Shown: positions 1 to 10,799 of the stretch, piece after piece
Layout: each line of letters begins with the position of its first letter
How positions within the stretch are numbered: the stretch's first letter is position 1
DNA from: Luidia sarsii
Taxonomy: Eukaryota > Echinodermata > Asteroidea > Paxillosida > Luidiidae
Length of the DNA stretch: 64,000 nucleotides
Assembly (NCBI GenBank): GCA_949987565.1
Contig: OX465103.1
Location: 17,307,280 to 17,371,279 of the forward strand
Reading direction: 5' to 3'
Position numbers and translations under genes: made by a program
Notes under the pieces: generated by a model
The model's input: the letters and a program-made list of their open reading frames with translations, nothing else
What the model was told of the DNA's origin: nothing
Databases searched by the model: none

Positions 1-681
1 CAGTCTATTGATATTTTGTCATCTTTTTTACACTTCGCGTTCATTCTACTCATAAAGGGAGGAATCACTTAATGTTTCCTTGTGAGGGATGAAAGTGGTT
101 TATGCTTGCATTCATCAAAAGGTCAACTTTTGGACATTTTCCTCATTTCCTGTTTGACATATTTTCAAATGCCTCTTTGGACAAAATAAGGTTCTTTCAT
201 GTCAGAGATTAACTGTTAGTTATGATGCGGTAAACTTAAAATTTATGCAAACTGTATCTTACGGCAACTTATTAATGATATGACAAATGAAGAGCCGGGT
301 TGATTGCAAAACAGTACATTCCCATGTTCTGATCTTGGTGAATAAAAGTGAAAAATGAGGTCATTCAAAAAAATCAGAAAACTGCTTCTAAAACCTCCTT
401 CCAGAATCCAGTGTAATATGTTTCAATGCCATCAGTATTATGATCATGGTGCATTACATGCAAAGATACTAACAGTGACTAATCAAAATTATGACAAGCT
501 AGGTTGATTTCATTTAAATTTGTACGCATGTAGTAGACTGAATTAAAAGTAAAGATTGGTCCATTATGGCTTTGCACAGTATGTGTCCTATGATAAAGGT
601 TAACGCTCACGTCATATAGATATATCAATGTTTTTATATAAATGAAGGAATAATCAGGCTGATCGACTTTTCTTTTCTCAG

Positions 682-711
682 ATGATGACTCTTCGTGGTC
701 GTGGTGGTCGG
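682..711 (+). CDS. B-type microexon, copy 1 (30 bp)
   Basis: A pyrimidine-rich tract ending tctcag precedes the exon and GTGAGT follows it. The exon is 30 bp, so it is frame-neutral. In frame 0 it reads MMTLRGRGGR; frame 1 has a stop and frame 2 is open. It is identical in exon sequence to the copy at 5044. Whether the internal ATG codons are ever used as starts cannot be told from the sequence. Confidence 0.6.
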
Positions 712-1403
712 GTGAGTTGTATGATAATCTTTCTTTAAAAAAACATCAACAGCAGCTGCAGTCTATTGATATTTTGTTCACTTTTTTACACAAAACCTCC
801 TGTACTGTAAACCTCTCCTGTCTTCTACTGACGAGACTAATTCATTGTTTGCCTGGGTGGACAGCCGATCTGTCCGACCCAGGTCAAGAGACCATTGACT
901 GCTTTCGGCAACTCAACGCACTGGGGTACATTATCTGAACTTCGACTGAATGAAAACATGAGTTACTGGGCTTCGCATTCATTCTACTCATAAAGGGAGG
1001 AATCACTTAATGCTTCTTTGTGAGGGACACATGCCATCTGCATTCATCAAAAGGTCCAATTTCCTTATATACATTCCTTATGTATATTTTCCTTATTTCT
1101 AGAGCAATAAGTGTTTATCACGTCAATCAGGGCAACCCCACATTGAATCCTCATTTCCTATTTGATATATTTTTAAAAGCCTCCTTGGACGATCTAATGT
1201 TCTTTCATGTCAGAGATTAACTGTTGGTTATGATGCGGTAAGCTTAAAGTTTATGCAAACTGTATCTTACAGCAACTTATTAATGATATGACAACTGACA
1301 AGCTGGGTTGATTGCAAAACAGTACATTCCCATGCTCTGATCTTGGTGAGTTAAAGGTAAATATGAGGTCATTGAAATTTAATTGTATCTTTTCTATTCC
1401 TAG

Positions 1404-1427
1404 ATTGGTCCTCTTTGCCATCGTTCA
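1404..1427 (+). CDS. A-type microexon, copy 1 (24 bp)
   Basis: The acceptor ttctattcctag and donor gtaagt bracket exactly 24 bp, reading IGPLCHRS in frame 0. It differs by one base from the exons at 2298 (P to T) and 9825 (R to G); both changes alter the amino acid. Confidence 0.6.
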
Positions 1428-2062
1428 GTAAGTACTACATTAATGCTTATGCATTATACTCTTGTAATGAAGAATGAAATCACTTTATTTTCCCGTTATT
1501 AACACAAGAAAATATGCTATTGCTCGTTTTACCTTTTTCAAACCGACCCCTGTCATCTACGATTTCTTTCCATTTCTACTTCCGAGGGAATGAGCATGTG
1601 TATTTTAGGAGATTTTTCATAGATAACTGGCTGTTTGTGGCAGTCTTCTAGCAAGGTGTCCCATATAGCAATTCTCCGCGCCTTTGAATACGACAATATT
1701 TTAGGTTTTATTCTTCAACAAAAAATGTCATGATCAGCAAGGTCGATTGCAAAACAGTGAATTCCAATGTTACAATGCCGGTGCATAACCTGAAGCTCAA
1801 CTGAATCTACCCTGAGTGACTGAGCTTCGTGTTCATTCTAAAGGGAGGAATCACTTAATGTTTCCTTGTGAGGGACAAATAAATATAGTTTATATTTCCA
1901 TTCATAAAAAGGTCACATTCTGTACAATTTATTAATTTTTTAATGATATGACAACTGACAAGCTGGGTTGATTGCAAATCAGTGCATTCCCATGTTATGA
2001 TCTTGGTGAGTTCAAAGTAAAGATAAGATAAATGAGATTGAAATTATATCTTTTCTATTCCC

Positions 2063-2077
2063 TTTGGTCATCGTTCA
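2063..2077 (+). pseudogene. Decayed A-type microexon
   Basis: The segment matches the 3' part of an A exon and keeps the gtaagtatt donor at 2078. The tag acceptor and the first part of the exon are deleted (ttctattccctttggtc). The same lesion is found near 9604, so it was copied with the larger duplicated segment. Confidence 0.5.
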
Positions 2078-2297
2078 GTAAGTATTATTGATGCTCATGT
2101 ATATACTACTGTTGTGACTGATGAAATCACTTAATTTCCTCGTAATTAACGCAAGCAAATATTTCATTGTTCATATTATCTTTTTCAAACCGATCCCCTT
2201 CATTTCCGAGTTCATGTCATCTCCTCTTGCGAGGAAATCAACATTTCTATTCCAAAGGCCGTCAGCTGAAATTTAATTGTATCTTTTCTATTCCTAG

Positions 2298-2321
2298 ATT
2301 GGTACTCTTTGCCATCGTTCA
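2298..2321 (+). CDS. A-type microexon, copy 2 (24 bp)
   Basis: Acceptor ttctattcctag and donor gtaagtatt are intact. Frame 0 reads IGTLCHRS. Confidence 0.6.
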
Positions 2322-2702
2322 GTAAGTATTACATTAATGCTTATGCATATACTCTTGTAATGAAGAATGAAATCACTTAATTTTCCCGTTATTAGCACAA
2401 GAAAATATCCCATAACTCGTATTACCTTTTTCAAACCGATCCCCGTAATCTCCGAGTTCATTCCATCTCCACTTGAGAGAGAATAAACATTTGTAATGCA
2501 GGAGGATTTTTTCATAGATGACTAGCTTTTTGTGGCCGTCTTCTGGCAAGTTCTCCTATATGACCATTCTGCCCGCAAGCTCGATTGCAAATCAGCAAGG
2601 TCGATTGCAAATCAATTAATTCAAATGTTACAATGCCGGTGTATTACATTTATGCTTATGCAAAACAGTGCATTCCAATGTTACGATCTTGGTGAATAAA
2701 AG

Positions 2703-2870
2703 GAGGTCAGGTGGTTAAGATGTCCGTACTAGAAATCGGGAGTCGCGAGTTCGAATCCCGCCCGAGCTGCCTGAAATTTTTATCAGGCACCGGGCAAAGC
2801 ACTGAACTTCACTGTTTATCACGTCCAGCAAGGGCAAAACCTCATTGAAGTACATTCTCCTCGACGCAAA
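2703..2870 (+). mobile_element. tRNA-derived SINE (family A), copy 1
   Basis: The element has a tRNA-like head with an A-box-like ggtggttaagatg and a B-box gagttcgaatccc. A gcctg...caggc stem and a body (gggcaaagcactgaa...gtttatcacgtc) follow. The head lacks a full cloverleaf with proper stems, so this is not a tRNA gene. Confidence 0.65.
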
Positions 2871-2905
2871 CATCATGCTATATCTATGATCTTTTCTATT
2901 CCAAG

Positions 2906-2929
2906 ATAGTGAATATGGGTCACCATACG
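2906..2929 (+). CDS. A-type microexon, copy 3, highly divergent (24 bp)
   Basis: Acceptor ttctattccaag and donor gtaagt are kept and the length is still 24 bp. Frame 0 reads IVNMGHHT. About half of its bases differ from the other A exons, although the flanking intron is readily alignable. Frame 1 begins with TAG, which argues that frame 0 or 2 is the coding frame. Confidence 0.5.
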
Positions 2930-3702
2930 GTAAGTATCATTTTCATGTTTATACATATACTATTGTAATAAAGGATGAAATGACTGAATTCCCCCGTGAT
3001 TAGCAAACAAATAATGATCTCATTGTTGGTTTTACCTTTTACAAACCGATCCCCGTCATCTTTGAGTTCGTTCCTTCGCCACTTCAGAGAGAATGAACAT
3101 TTGTATTGCAGAAGTCTTTGCATAGAGGACTGAATGTTTGTGACCGTCTTTTGGCAAGTTCTCCTATATGACCATTCTCCCCGAGTTTGAATACAATAAT
3201 TTTTTACCTTTTGTTGTTCAACAAAAAAAGAAAAAAATATCATGATCAGCAAGGTCGATTGTAAAATCAATGAATACGAATGTTACAAACCTGTTGCATT
3301 ATCTGAACCTCAACTTAATCTACCCAACAGTGGGCTTCGCGTTCATTCTACTCATAAAGGGAGGAATCACTTAATGTTTCCTTGTGAGGGATGAAAGTGG
3401 TTTATGCTTGCATTCATCAAAAGGTCAACTTTTGGACATTTTCCTCATTTCCTTTTTGAAATATTTTCAAATGCCTCCTTGGACGAACTAATGTTCTTTC
3501 ATGTCAGGGATTAACTGTTAGTTATGATGCGGTAAACTTAAAGTTTATGCAAACTGTATCTTACGGTAACTTATTAATGATATGACAACAGTACTGACAA
3601 GCTGGGTTGATTGTAAAACAGTACATTCCCATGTTCTGATCTTGGTGAATAAAAGGTATATATGAGGTTATTGAAATTTAATTGTATCTTTTCTATTCCT
3701 AG

Positions 3703-3726
3703 GTTGGTCCACTTGGCCACCGAACA
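3703..3726 (+). CDS. A-type microexon, copy 4 (24 bp)
   Basis: Acceptor ttctattcctag and donor gtaagt bracket 24 bp reading VGPLGHRT in frame 0. A tRNA-derived SINE copy begins about 65 bp downstream. Confidence 0.6.
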
Positions 3727-3792
3727 GTAAGTATTACATTAATGCTTATGCAAAACAATGCATTCCCATGTTACGATCTTGGTGAATAAAAG

Positions 3793-3935
3793 GAGGTCAG
3801 GTGGTTAAGATGTCCGTACTAGAAATCGGGAGTCGCGAGTTCGAATCCCGCCCGAGCTGCCTGATTTTTTTATCAGGCACCGGGCAAAGCACTGAATACT
3901 CACTGTTTATCACGTCCAGCAAGGGCAAAACACAT
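3793..3935 (+). mobile_element. tRNA-derived SINE (family A), copy 2
   Basis: It has the same head and body as the copy at 2703 and sits at the equivalent place after an A exon. It probably multiplied with the array rather than inserting independently. Confidence 0.65.
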
Positions 3936-4378
3936 GAGTTACTGGGCTTCGCATTCATTCTACTCATAAAGGGAGGAATCACTTAATGCTTCTTTGTGAA
4001 GGACACATGCCATCTGCATTCATCAAAAGGTCCAATTTCCTTATATACATTCCTTATGTATATTTTCCTTATTTCTAGAGCAATAAGTGTTTATCATGTC
4101 AAGCAGGGCAACCCCACATTGAATCCTCATTTCCTATTTGATATATTTTTAAAGCCTTCTTGGACGATGTAATGTTCTTTCATGTCAGTGATTAACTGTT
4201 AGTTATGATACGGTAAACTTATAGTTTACGCAAACTGTATCTTACAGCAACTTATTAATGATATGACAACTGACAAGCTGGGTAGATTGCAAAACTGTAC
4301 ATTCCCATGCTCTGATCTTGGTGAGTAAAAGGTAAATATGATGTCATTGAAATTTAATTGTATCTTTTCTATTCCTAG

Positions 4379-4402
4379 GTTGGTCCTCTTTGCCATTGTT
4401 CA
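4379..4402 (+). CDS. A-type microexon, copy 5 (24 bp)
   Basis: Acceptor ttctattcctag and donor gtaagt bracket 24 bp reading VGPLCHCS. The downstream intron is about 98% identical over 105 bp to the one following the exon at 7589. The two exons differ at 4 of 24 bases, and all four changes alter the amino acid. Confidence 0.6.
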
Positions 4403-5043
4403 GTAAGTATTACATTAATGCTTATGCATATACTCTTGTAATGAAGAATGAAATCACTTAATTTTCCCGTTATTAGCACAAGAAAATATCCCATAACTTG
4501 TATTACCTTTTTCAAACCGATCCCAGTCATCTCCTAGTTCATTCTATCTCCACTTCAGAGGGAATGAACATTTGTAATGCAGGAGGAATTTTTCATAGAT
4601 GACTGGCTTTTTGTGGCCGTCTTCTGGCAAGTTCTCCTATATGACCATTCTGCCCGCAAGGTCGATTGCAAATCAGTAAGGTCGATTGCAAATCAATTAA
4701 TTCCAATGTTACAATGCCGGTGCATTATCTGAAGCTCAACTGAATCTACCCATGAGTGACAGGGCCGTCTAATAAGGGACAGACAAAAAGGACAGATCAG
4801 AAAACTGCTTCTAATACCTCCTTCCATAATCCAGTGTAATATGTTTCAATGCCATCAGTGTCGTAGACTGAATTAAAAGTGAAGATTGGTCCTGTTAATC
4901 TTAATGTCCATTATGGCTTTGCACAGTAGGCCCTATGTGTCGTAAGCCTATGATAAAGGTTTAACGCTCACTTCACATAGATATATCAATGTTAATATGT
5001 AAATAAAGGAATAATCAGGCTGATCTACTTTTCCTTTTCTCAG

Positions 5044-5073
5044 ATGATGACTCTTCGTGGTCGTGGTGGTCGG
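5044..5073 (+). CDS. B-type microexon, copy 2 (30 bp)
   Basis: Acceptor ccttttctcag and donor gtaagt flank a 30-bp exon reading MMTLRGRGGR, identical to the exon at 682. It is the reference for comparison with the variant exon at 8240. Confidence 0.6.
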
Positions 5074-5329
5074 GTAAGTTGTATGATAATCTTTCTTTTA
5101 AAAACCTCATCAACAGCAGCTGCAGTCTATTGATATTTTGTTCCCTTTTTTACACAAAACCTCCTGTACTGTAAACCTCTCCTGTCTTCTACTGACGAGA
5201 CTAATTCATTGTTTGCCTGGGGGCAGCCGATCTGTCCGACCCAGGTCAAGAGACCATTGACTGGTTGCGGCAACTCAACGCACTGGTGTAATCCTGGTAC
5301 ATTATCTGTACACATGAGTTACTGGGCTT

Positions 5330-6142
5330 CGGGTTCATTCTGCTCATAAGGGAGGAACCACTCCGCTCATCAAAAATGAATTTTTAATTGCACACTTTAA
5401 GTCTTGATTTTCAGTTCATGAAAAAATCATGAAAAAACAGGTTGATTACCTGTCGGTGCTGTTACGATCTTGGCATGTTACGATCTTGGCGAATTAAAGG
5501 TGAAGATGAGGCCTGACTTGCTCACTTGAAAACTTTATCGAGTTATGAAGAGTATCGATATCTCACTGAGCTACAGTCGAGGCCTGCAATCTATACCACA
5601 TACATTTTTTGCAACAGAGGTTTATTACCTTCTTGTTATGCAATTTCCTCAGATTGTCGCTATTCGACATTTAGTGCTTAAAACACACAGTGCTTAAAAC
5701 ACCGGTGTGTTAGACCATCACCGTATATCATTGCATGAAGCAGAGTTAAAACCGCAGATAAAAAATTTGCATTTTGTTTTCTCGGGCTCGAGTTTGAAAC
5801 GCAACGCACATGGTTTTTGTTTTGTTTAAAGAAACACACTCTTAAGACGCAATGGTAACACAGTAGGGAGTTTGCAAATGTCTTTCTTGTTCCAAGACGT
5901 CTTTAGATAACCTATATAATTGTGTGTAATGTTTGCAAGAGCACCTTAGTTTCCCGATGAATTTACAAATCTTTGGTCACAGTACGACATGTCAAACATA
6001 ATCATGGATTGAATTTCAAAGTGGCCTGAGCAATGTGGCTGGTCAGCATTTATTTTACGTGCACCTGAACTATGGTTTAAAATGCCATTTAATTTCAAAA
6101 TCCAAAAAAGCATTTTTAACCTATTTATTAATCATAGGAAGT
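5330..6142 (+). repeat. Segmental duplicate, copy 1 (partner 10,800-11,642)
   Basis: The region from ttcattctgctcataaggg to tcataggaagt is shared with 10,800-11,642. It contains no recognisable microexon. Identity stops sharply at about 6,142, where copy 1 joins an A-exon tail and copy 2 continues into unique sequence. Confidence 0.7.
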
Positions 6143-6157
6143 CAGTCAGATGGTCCA
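6138..6157 (+). pseudogene. Recombinant A-type exon
   Basis: The left part (tttattaatcataggaagt) is shared with 11,620-11,642. The right part (tggtccagtaagtatt) is the tail and donor of an A exon, so a duplication breakpoint falls inside an exon. Splicing at the tag before 6138 gives 20 bp and shifts the frame. Splicing at gtcag (exon start 6146) gives 12 bp and keeps the frame (SDGP). It may be dead or a shortened working exon. Confidence 0.4.
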
Positions 6158-6918
6158 GTAAGTATTACATTAATGCTTATGCATAATTATACTCTTGTAA
6201 TGAAGAATGAAATCACTTAATTTCCCCCGTGATTAGCACAAGAAAATATCTCATTGTTCGTTTTACCTTTTTCAAACCGATCCCGGTCATCTCCGAGTTC
6301 ATTCCATCTCCACTTGCGAGGGAATGAACATTTGCATTGCAGGGTTTTTTCATAGACGACTGACTCTTTGTGGCCGTCTTCTGGCAAGTTCTCCCATATA
6401 ACAATAATTCCCCCCTCCTTTGAATACAATAACATTTTAGCTTTGGTTGTTAAAAAAATATCATGATCAGCAAGGTCGATTTTAAAATCAATGAATTCGA
6501 ATGTTACAAACCTGTTGCATTATCTGAACCTCAACTTAATCTACCCAACAGTGGGCTTCGCGTTCATTCTACTCATAAAGGGAGGAATCACTTAATGTTT
6601 CCTTGTGAGGGATGAAAGTGGTTTATGCTTGCATTCATCAAAAGGACAACTTTTGGACATTTTCCTCATTTCCTTTTTGAAATATTTTCAAATGCCTCCT
6701 TGGACGAACTAATGTTCTTTCATGTCAGAGATTAACTGTTAGTTATGATGCGGTAAACTTAAAGTTTATGCAAACTGTATCTTACGGTAACTTATTAATG
6801 ATATGACAACTGGCAAGCTGGGTTGATTGCAAAACAGTACATTCCCATGTTCTGATCTTGGTGAATAAAAGGTAAATATGAGGTTATTGAAATTTAATTG
6901 TATATTTTCTATTCCTAG

Positions 6919-6942
6919 GTTGGTCCAGTTGGCCATCGTACA
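6919..6942 (+). CDS. A-type microexon, copy 6 (24 bp)
   Basis: Acceptor attcctag and donor gtgagt bracket 24 bp reading VGPVGHRT in frame 0. It is followed by a SINE copy at about 7010. Confidence 0.6.
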
Positions 6943-7009
6943 GTGAGTATTACATTAATGCTTATGCAAAACAGTGCATTCCAATGTTACGACCTTGGTG
7001 AATAAAAGG

Positions 7010-7150
7010 AGGTCATGTGGTTAAGATGTCCGTACTAGAAATCGGGAGTCGCGAGTTCGAATCCCGCCCGAGCTGCCTGAAATTTTTATCAGGCACCGGG
7101 CAAAGCACTGAATACTCACTGTTTATCACGTCGAGCAAGGGCAAAACACA
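7010..7150 (+). mobile_element. tRNA-derived SINE (family A), copy 3
   Basis: It is the third array copy, again downstream of an A exon. The internal promoter boxes are intact by eye. Confidence 0.65.
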
Positions 7151-7588
7151 TGAGTTACTGGGCTTCGCATTCATTCTACTCATAAAGGGAGGAATCACTT
7201 AATGCTTCTTTGTGAAGGACACATGCCATCTGCATTCATCAAAAAGTCCAATTTCCTTATATACATTCCTTATGTACATTTTCCTTATTTCTAGAGCAAT
7301 AAGTGTTTATCACGTCAAGCAGGGCAACCCCACATTGAATCCTCATTTCCTATTTGATATATTTTTAAAAGCCTCCTTGGACGATCTAATGTTCTTTCAT
7401 GTCAGTGATTAACTGTTAGTTATGATGCGGTAAACTTATGCAAACTGTATCTTACAGCAACTTATTAATGATATGACAAATGAAGAGCTAAGTTGGTTGC
7501 AAAACAGTACATTCCCATGTTCTGATCTTGGTGAATAAAAGTTAAATATGAGGTTATTGAAATTTAATTGTATCTTTTCTATTCCCAG

Positions 7589-7612
7589 GTTGGTCCTCTT
7601 GGCAATGGTCCA
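7589..7612 (+). CDS. A-type microexon, copy 7 (24 bp)
   Basis: Acceptor ttctattcccag and donor gtaagt bracket 24 bp reading VGPLGNGP. All four differences from the exon at 4379 fall at first codon positions of frame 0 and are nonsynonymous. Confidence 0.6.
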
Positions 7613-8239
7613 GTAAGTATTACATTAATGCTTATGCATTATACTCTTGTAATGAAGAATGAAATCACTTAATTTTCCCGTTATTAGCACAAGAAAATAT
7701 CCCATAACTCGTATTACCTTTTTCAAACCGATCCCAGTCATCTCCGAGTTCATTCTATCTCCACTTCAGAGGGAATGAACATTTGTAATGCAGGAGGATT
7801 TTTTCATAGATGACTGGCTTTTTGTGGCCGTCTTCTGGCAAGTTCTCCTATATGACCATTCTGCCCGCAAGCTCGATTGCAAATCAGTAAGGTCGTTGGA
7901 AATCAATTAATTCCAATGTTACAATGCCGGTGCATTATCTGAAGCTCAACTGAATCTACCCATGAGTGACAGGGCCGTCTAATAAGGGACATACAAAAAG
8001 AACAGATCAGAAAACTGCTTCTAAAACCTCCTTCCAGAATCCAGTGTAATATGTTTCAATGCCATCAGTGTCGTAGACTGAATTAAAAGTGAAGATTGGT
8101 CCATTTAATCTTAATGTCCATTATGGCTTTGCACAGTATGTGTCGTATGATAAAGGTTTAATGCTCACGTCACATAGATATATCAATGTTTATATGTAAA
8201 TAAAGGAATAATCAGGCTGATCGACTTTCCTTTTCTCAG

Positions 8240-8269
8240 GTGATGATCTTTCGTCGTCAACGTTGCCGG
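8240..8269 (+). CDS. B-type microexon, copy 3, divergent (30 bp)
   Basis: Acceptor ccttttctcag and donor gtaagt are conserved and the exon is exactly 30 bp, reading VMIFRRQRCR in frame 0. It differs from the 5044 exon at 10 of 30 bases, changing seven of ten residues. The 60 bp of intron upstream differ at about 3 positions and the 78 bp downstream at about 8. The exon is therefore much more divergent than its own introns. Confidence 0.6.
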
Positions 8270-8927
8270 GTAAGTTGTATGATAATCTTTCTTTAAAAAA
8301 CCCATCGACAGCAGCCGCTGTCTGTTGATATTTTGTTCTCTTTTTTACACAAAACCTCCTGTACTGTAAACCTCTCCTGTCTTCTACTGACGAGACTAAT
8401 TCATTGTTTGCCTGGGGGCAGCCGATCTGTCCGACCCAGGTCAAGAGACCATTGACTGGTTGCGGCAAATCAACGCACTGGTGTAATCCTGGTACATTAT
8501 CTGAACCTCATCTTAATGTACACATGAGTTACTGGGCTGAATCACTTAGGCCTAATGTTTCCTTGTGAAGGACACATAAAAATTGGCAATCATCAGAGGG
8601 TCCATTTTTGTACATTTTCCTTATTCCCTGAGCAATCAGAGTATATCACGTCGATCAGGGCAAGCCCTCATTGAATCCTCATTTCCTATTTGATATATTT
8701 TCAAAACCTCTTTGGACGAACTAATGTTCTTTTATGTCAGAGATGAACTGTTAATTATGATGCGGTAAACTTAAATTTGATGCAAACTTTATCTGACAGC
8801 AACTTACTAATATGATAACTGACGAGCTGGGATGATTGCAAAACAGTGCATTGCCACGTTATGATCTTGGAGAATTAAAAGTAAAGATAAGGTCGTTGAG
8901 AGTGTATTTTATCTTTTCAATTTCCAG

Positions 8928-8951
8928 GTAGTTACTCTTGGCCATCGAACG
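8928..8951 (+). CDS. A-type microexon, copy 8 (24 bp)
   Basis: Acceptor tttcaatttccag and donor gtaagt bracket 24 bp reading VVTLGHRT. Frame 1 contains TAG. Confidence 0.55.
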
Positions 8952-9589
8952 GTAAGTATTATATCTATGTTTATGCATATACTCTTGTAATAAAGGATGA
9001 AATCACTGGAATTCGCACAAGAAAATTAGCATAAGAAAATATCCCATTGTCCGAATTACCTTTTTCAAACCGACCCCTGTCATCTACGATTTCATTCCAT
9101 TTCTACTTCCGAGGGAATGAGCATGTGTATTTTAGGAGATTTTTCATAGATAACTGGCTGTTTGTGGCCGTCTTCTAGCAAGGTGTCCCATATAGCAATT
9201 CTCCGCGCGTTTGAATACGACAATATTTTAGGTTTGATTCTTCAACAAAAAATGTCATGATCAGCAAGGTCGATTGCAAAAGAGTGAATTCCAATGTTAC
9301 AATGCCGGTGCATAACCTGAAGCTCAACTGAATCTACCCTGAGTGACTGAGCTTCGTGTTCATTCTAAAGGGAGGAATCACTTAATGTTTCCTTGTGAGG
9401 GACAAATAAATATAGTTTATATTTCCATTCATAAAAAGGTCACATTCTGTACAATTTATTAATTTATTAATGATATGACAACTGACAAGCTGGGTTGATT
9501 GCAAATCAGTGCATTCCCATGTTATGATCTTGGTGAGTTCAAAGTAAAGATAAGATCTTTGAGATTGAAATTATATCTTTTCTATTCCC

Positions 9590-9604
9590 TTTGGTCGTCG
9601 TTCA
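9590..9604 (+). pseudogene. Decayed A-type microexon, second copy
   Basis: It carries the same deletion of the acceptor and first half of the exon as the copy ending at 2077, with the donor gtaagt at 9605. It lies in the duplicate of 1,530-2,600. Confidence 0.5.
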
Positions 9605-9824
9605 GTAAGTATTATTGATGCTCATGTATATACTACTGTTGTGACTGATGAAATCACTTAATTTCCTCGTAATTAACGCAAGCAAATATTTCATTGTTCA
9701 TATTATCTTTTTCAAACCGATCCCCTTCATTTCCGAGTTCATGTCATCTCCTCTTGCGAGGAAATCAACATTTCTATTCCAAAGGCCGTCAGCTGAAATT
9801 TAATTGTATCTTTTCTATTCCTAG

Positions 9825-9848
9825 ATTGGTCCTCTTTGCCATGGTTCA
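9825..9848 (+). CDS. A-type microexon, copy 9 (24 bp)
   Basis: Acceptor ttctattcctag and donor gtaagt bracket 24 bp reading IGPLCHGS. One nonsynonymous base separates it from the exon at 1404. Confidence 0.6.
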
Positions 9849-10799
9849 GTAAGTATTACATTAATGCTTATGCATATACTCTTGTAATGAAGAATGAAAT
9901 CACTTAATTTTCCCGTTATTAGCACAAGAAAATATCCCATAACTCGTATTACCTTTTTCAAACCGATCCCCGTAATCTCCGAGTTCATTCCATCTCCACT
10001 TGAGAGAGAATAAACATTTGTAATGCAGGAGGATTTTTTTCATAGATGACTGGCTTTTTGTGGCCGTCTTCTGGCAAGTTCTCCTATATGACCATTCTGC
10101 CCGCAAGGTCGATTGCAAATCAATTAATTTCAATGTTACAATGCCGGTGCATTATCTGAAGCTCAACTGAATCTACCCATGAGTGACAGGGCCGTCTAAT
10201 AAGGGACATACAAAAAGGACAGATCAGAAAACTGCTTCTAATACCTCCTTCCATGATCCAGTGTAATTTGTTTCAATGCCATCAGTGTCGTAGACTGAAT
10301 TAAAAGTGAAGATTGGTCCATTTAATCTTAATGTCCATTATGGCTTTGCACAGTATGTGTCGTATGATAAAGGTTTAATGAATCACTTAGGCCTAATGTT
10401 TCCTTGTGAAGGACACATAAAAATTGGCAATCATCAGAGGGTCCATTTTTGTACATTTTCCTTATTCCCTGAGCAATCAGAGTATATCACGTCGATCAGG
10501 GCAAGCCCTCATTGAATTCTCATTTCCTATTTGATATATTTTCAAAGCCTCTTTGGACGAACTAATGTTCTTTTATGTCAGAGATGAACTGTTAATTATG
10601 ATGCGGTAAACTTAAATTTGATGCAAACTTTATCTGAAGCTCAACTGAATCTACCCATGAGTGACAGGGCCGTCTAATAAGGGACATACAAAAAGGACAG
10701 ATCAGAAAACTGCTTCTAATACCTCCTTCCATAATCCAGTGTAATATGTTTCAATGCCATCAGGCAACTCAACGCACTGGTGTAATCCTGGTACATTAT

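Larger units (their letters stand above)
1530..2600 (+). repeat. Segmental duplicate, copy 1 (partner 9,058-10,125)
   Basis: About 1.07 kb starting at acctttttcaaaccgaccc is nearly identical to 9,058-10,125. The match includes the decayed exon, the intact A exon and the intron ending at gcccgcaag. The high identity points to a recent duplication or gene conversion. Confidence 0.75.
9058..10125 (+). repeat. Segmental duplicate, copy 2 (partner 1,530-2,600)
   Basis: It is the direct-orientation partner of 1,530-2,600. Differences are a handful of substitutions and single-base indels. Confidence 0.75.

Noticed and set aside
2703..2790. tRNA gene suggested by A and B boxes
   Set aside because: The head does not form a full cloverleaf with consistent stems and is joined to a repeated SINE body.
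3801..3986. 61-codon frames on both strands, repeated at 7,013-7,202
   Set aside because: They fall within the tRNA-derived SINE and flanking intron; the repetition reflects the duplicated array.
5155..5300. Conserved segment after the B exon as a longer exon (acgagactaattcattg...)
   Set aside because: Copies at 820, 5200 and 8390 differ by a 2-bp indel within the would-be exon, so the frame is not kept.
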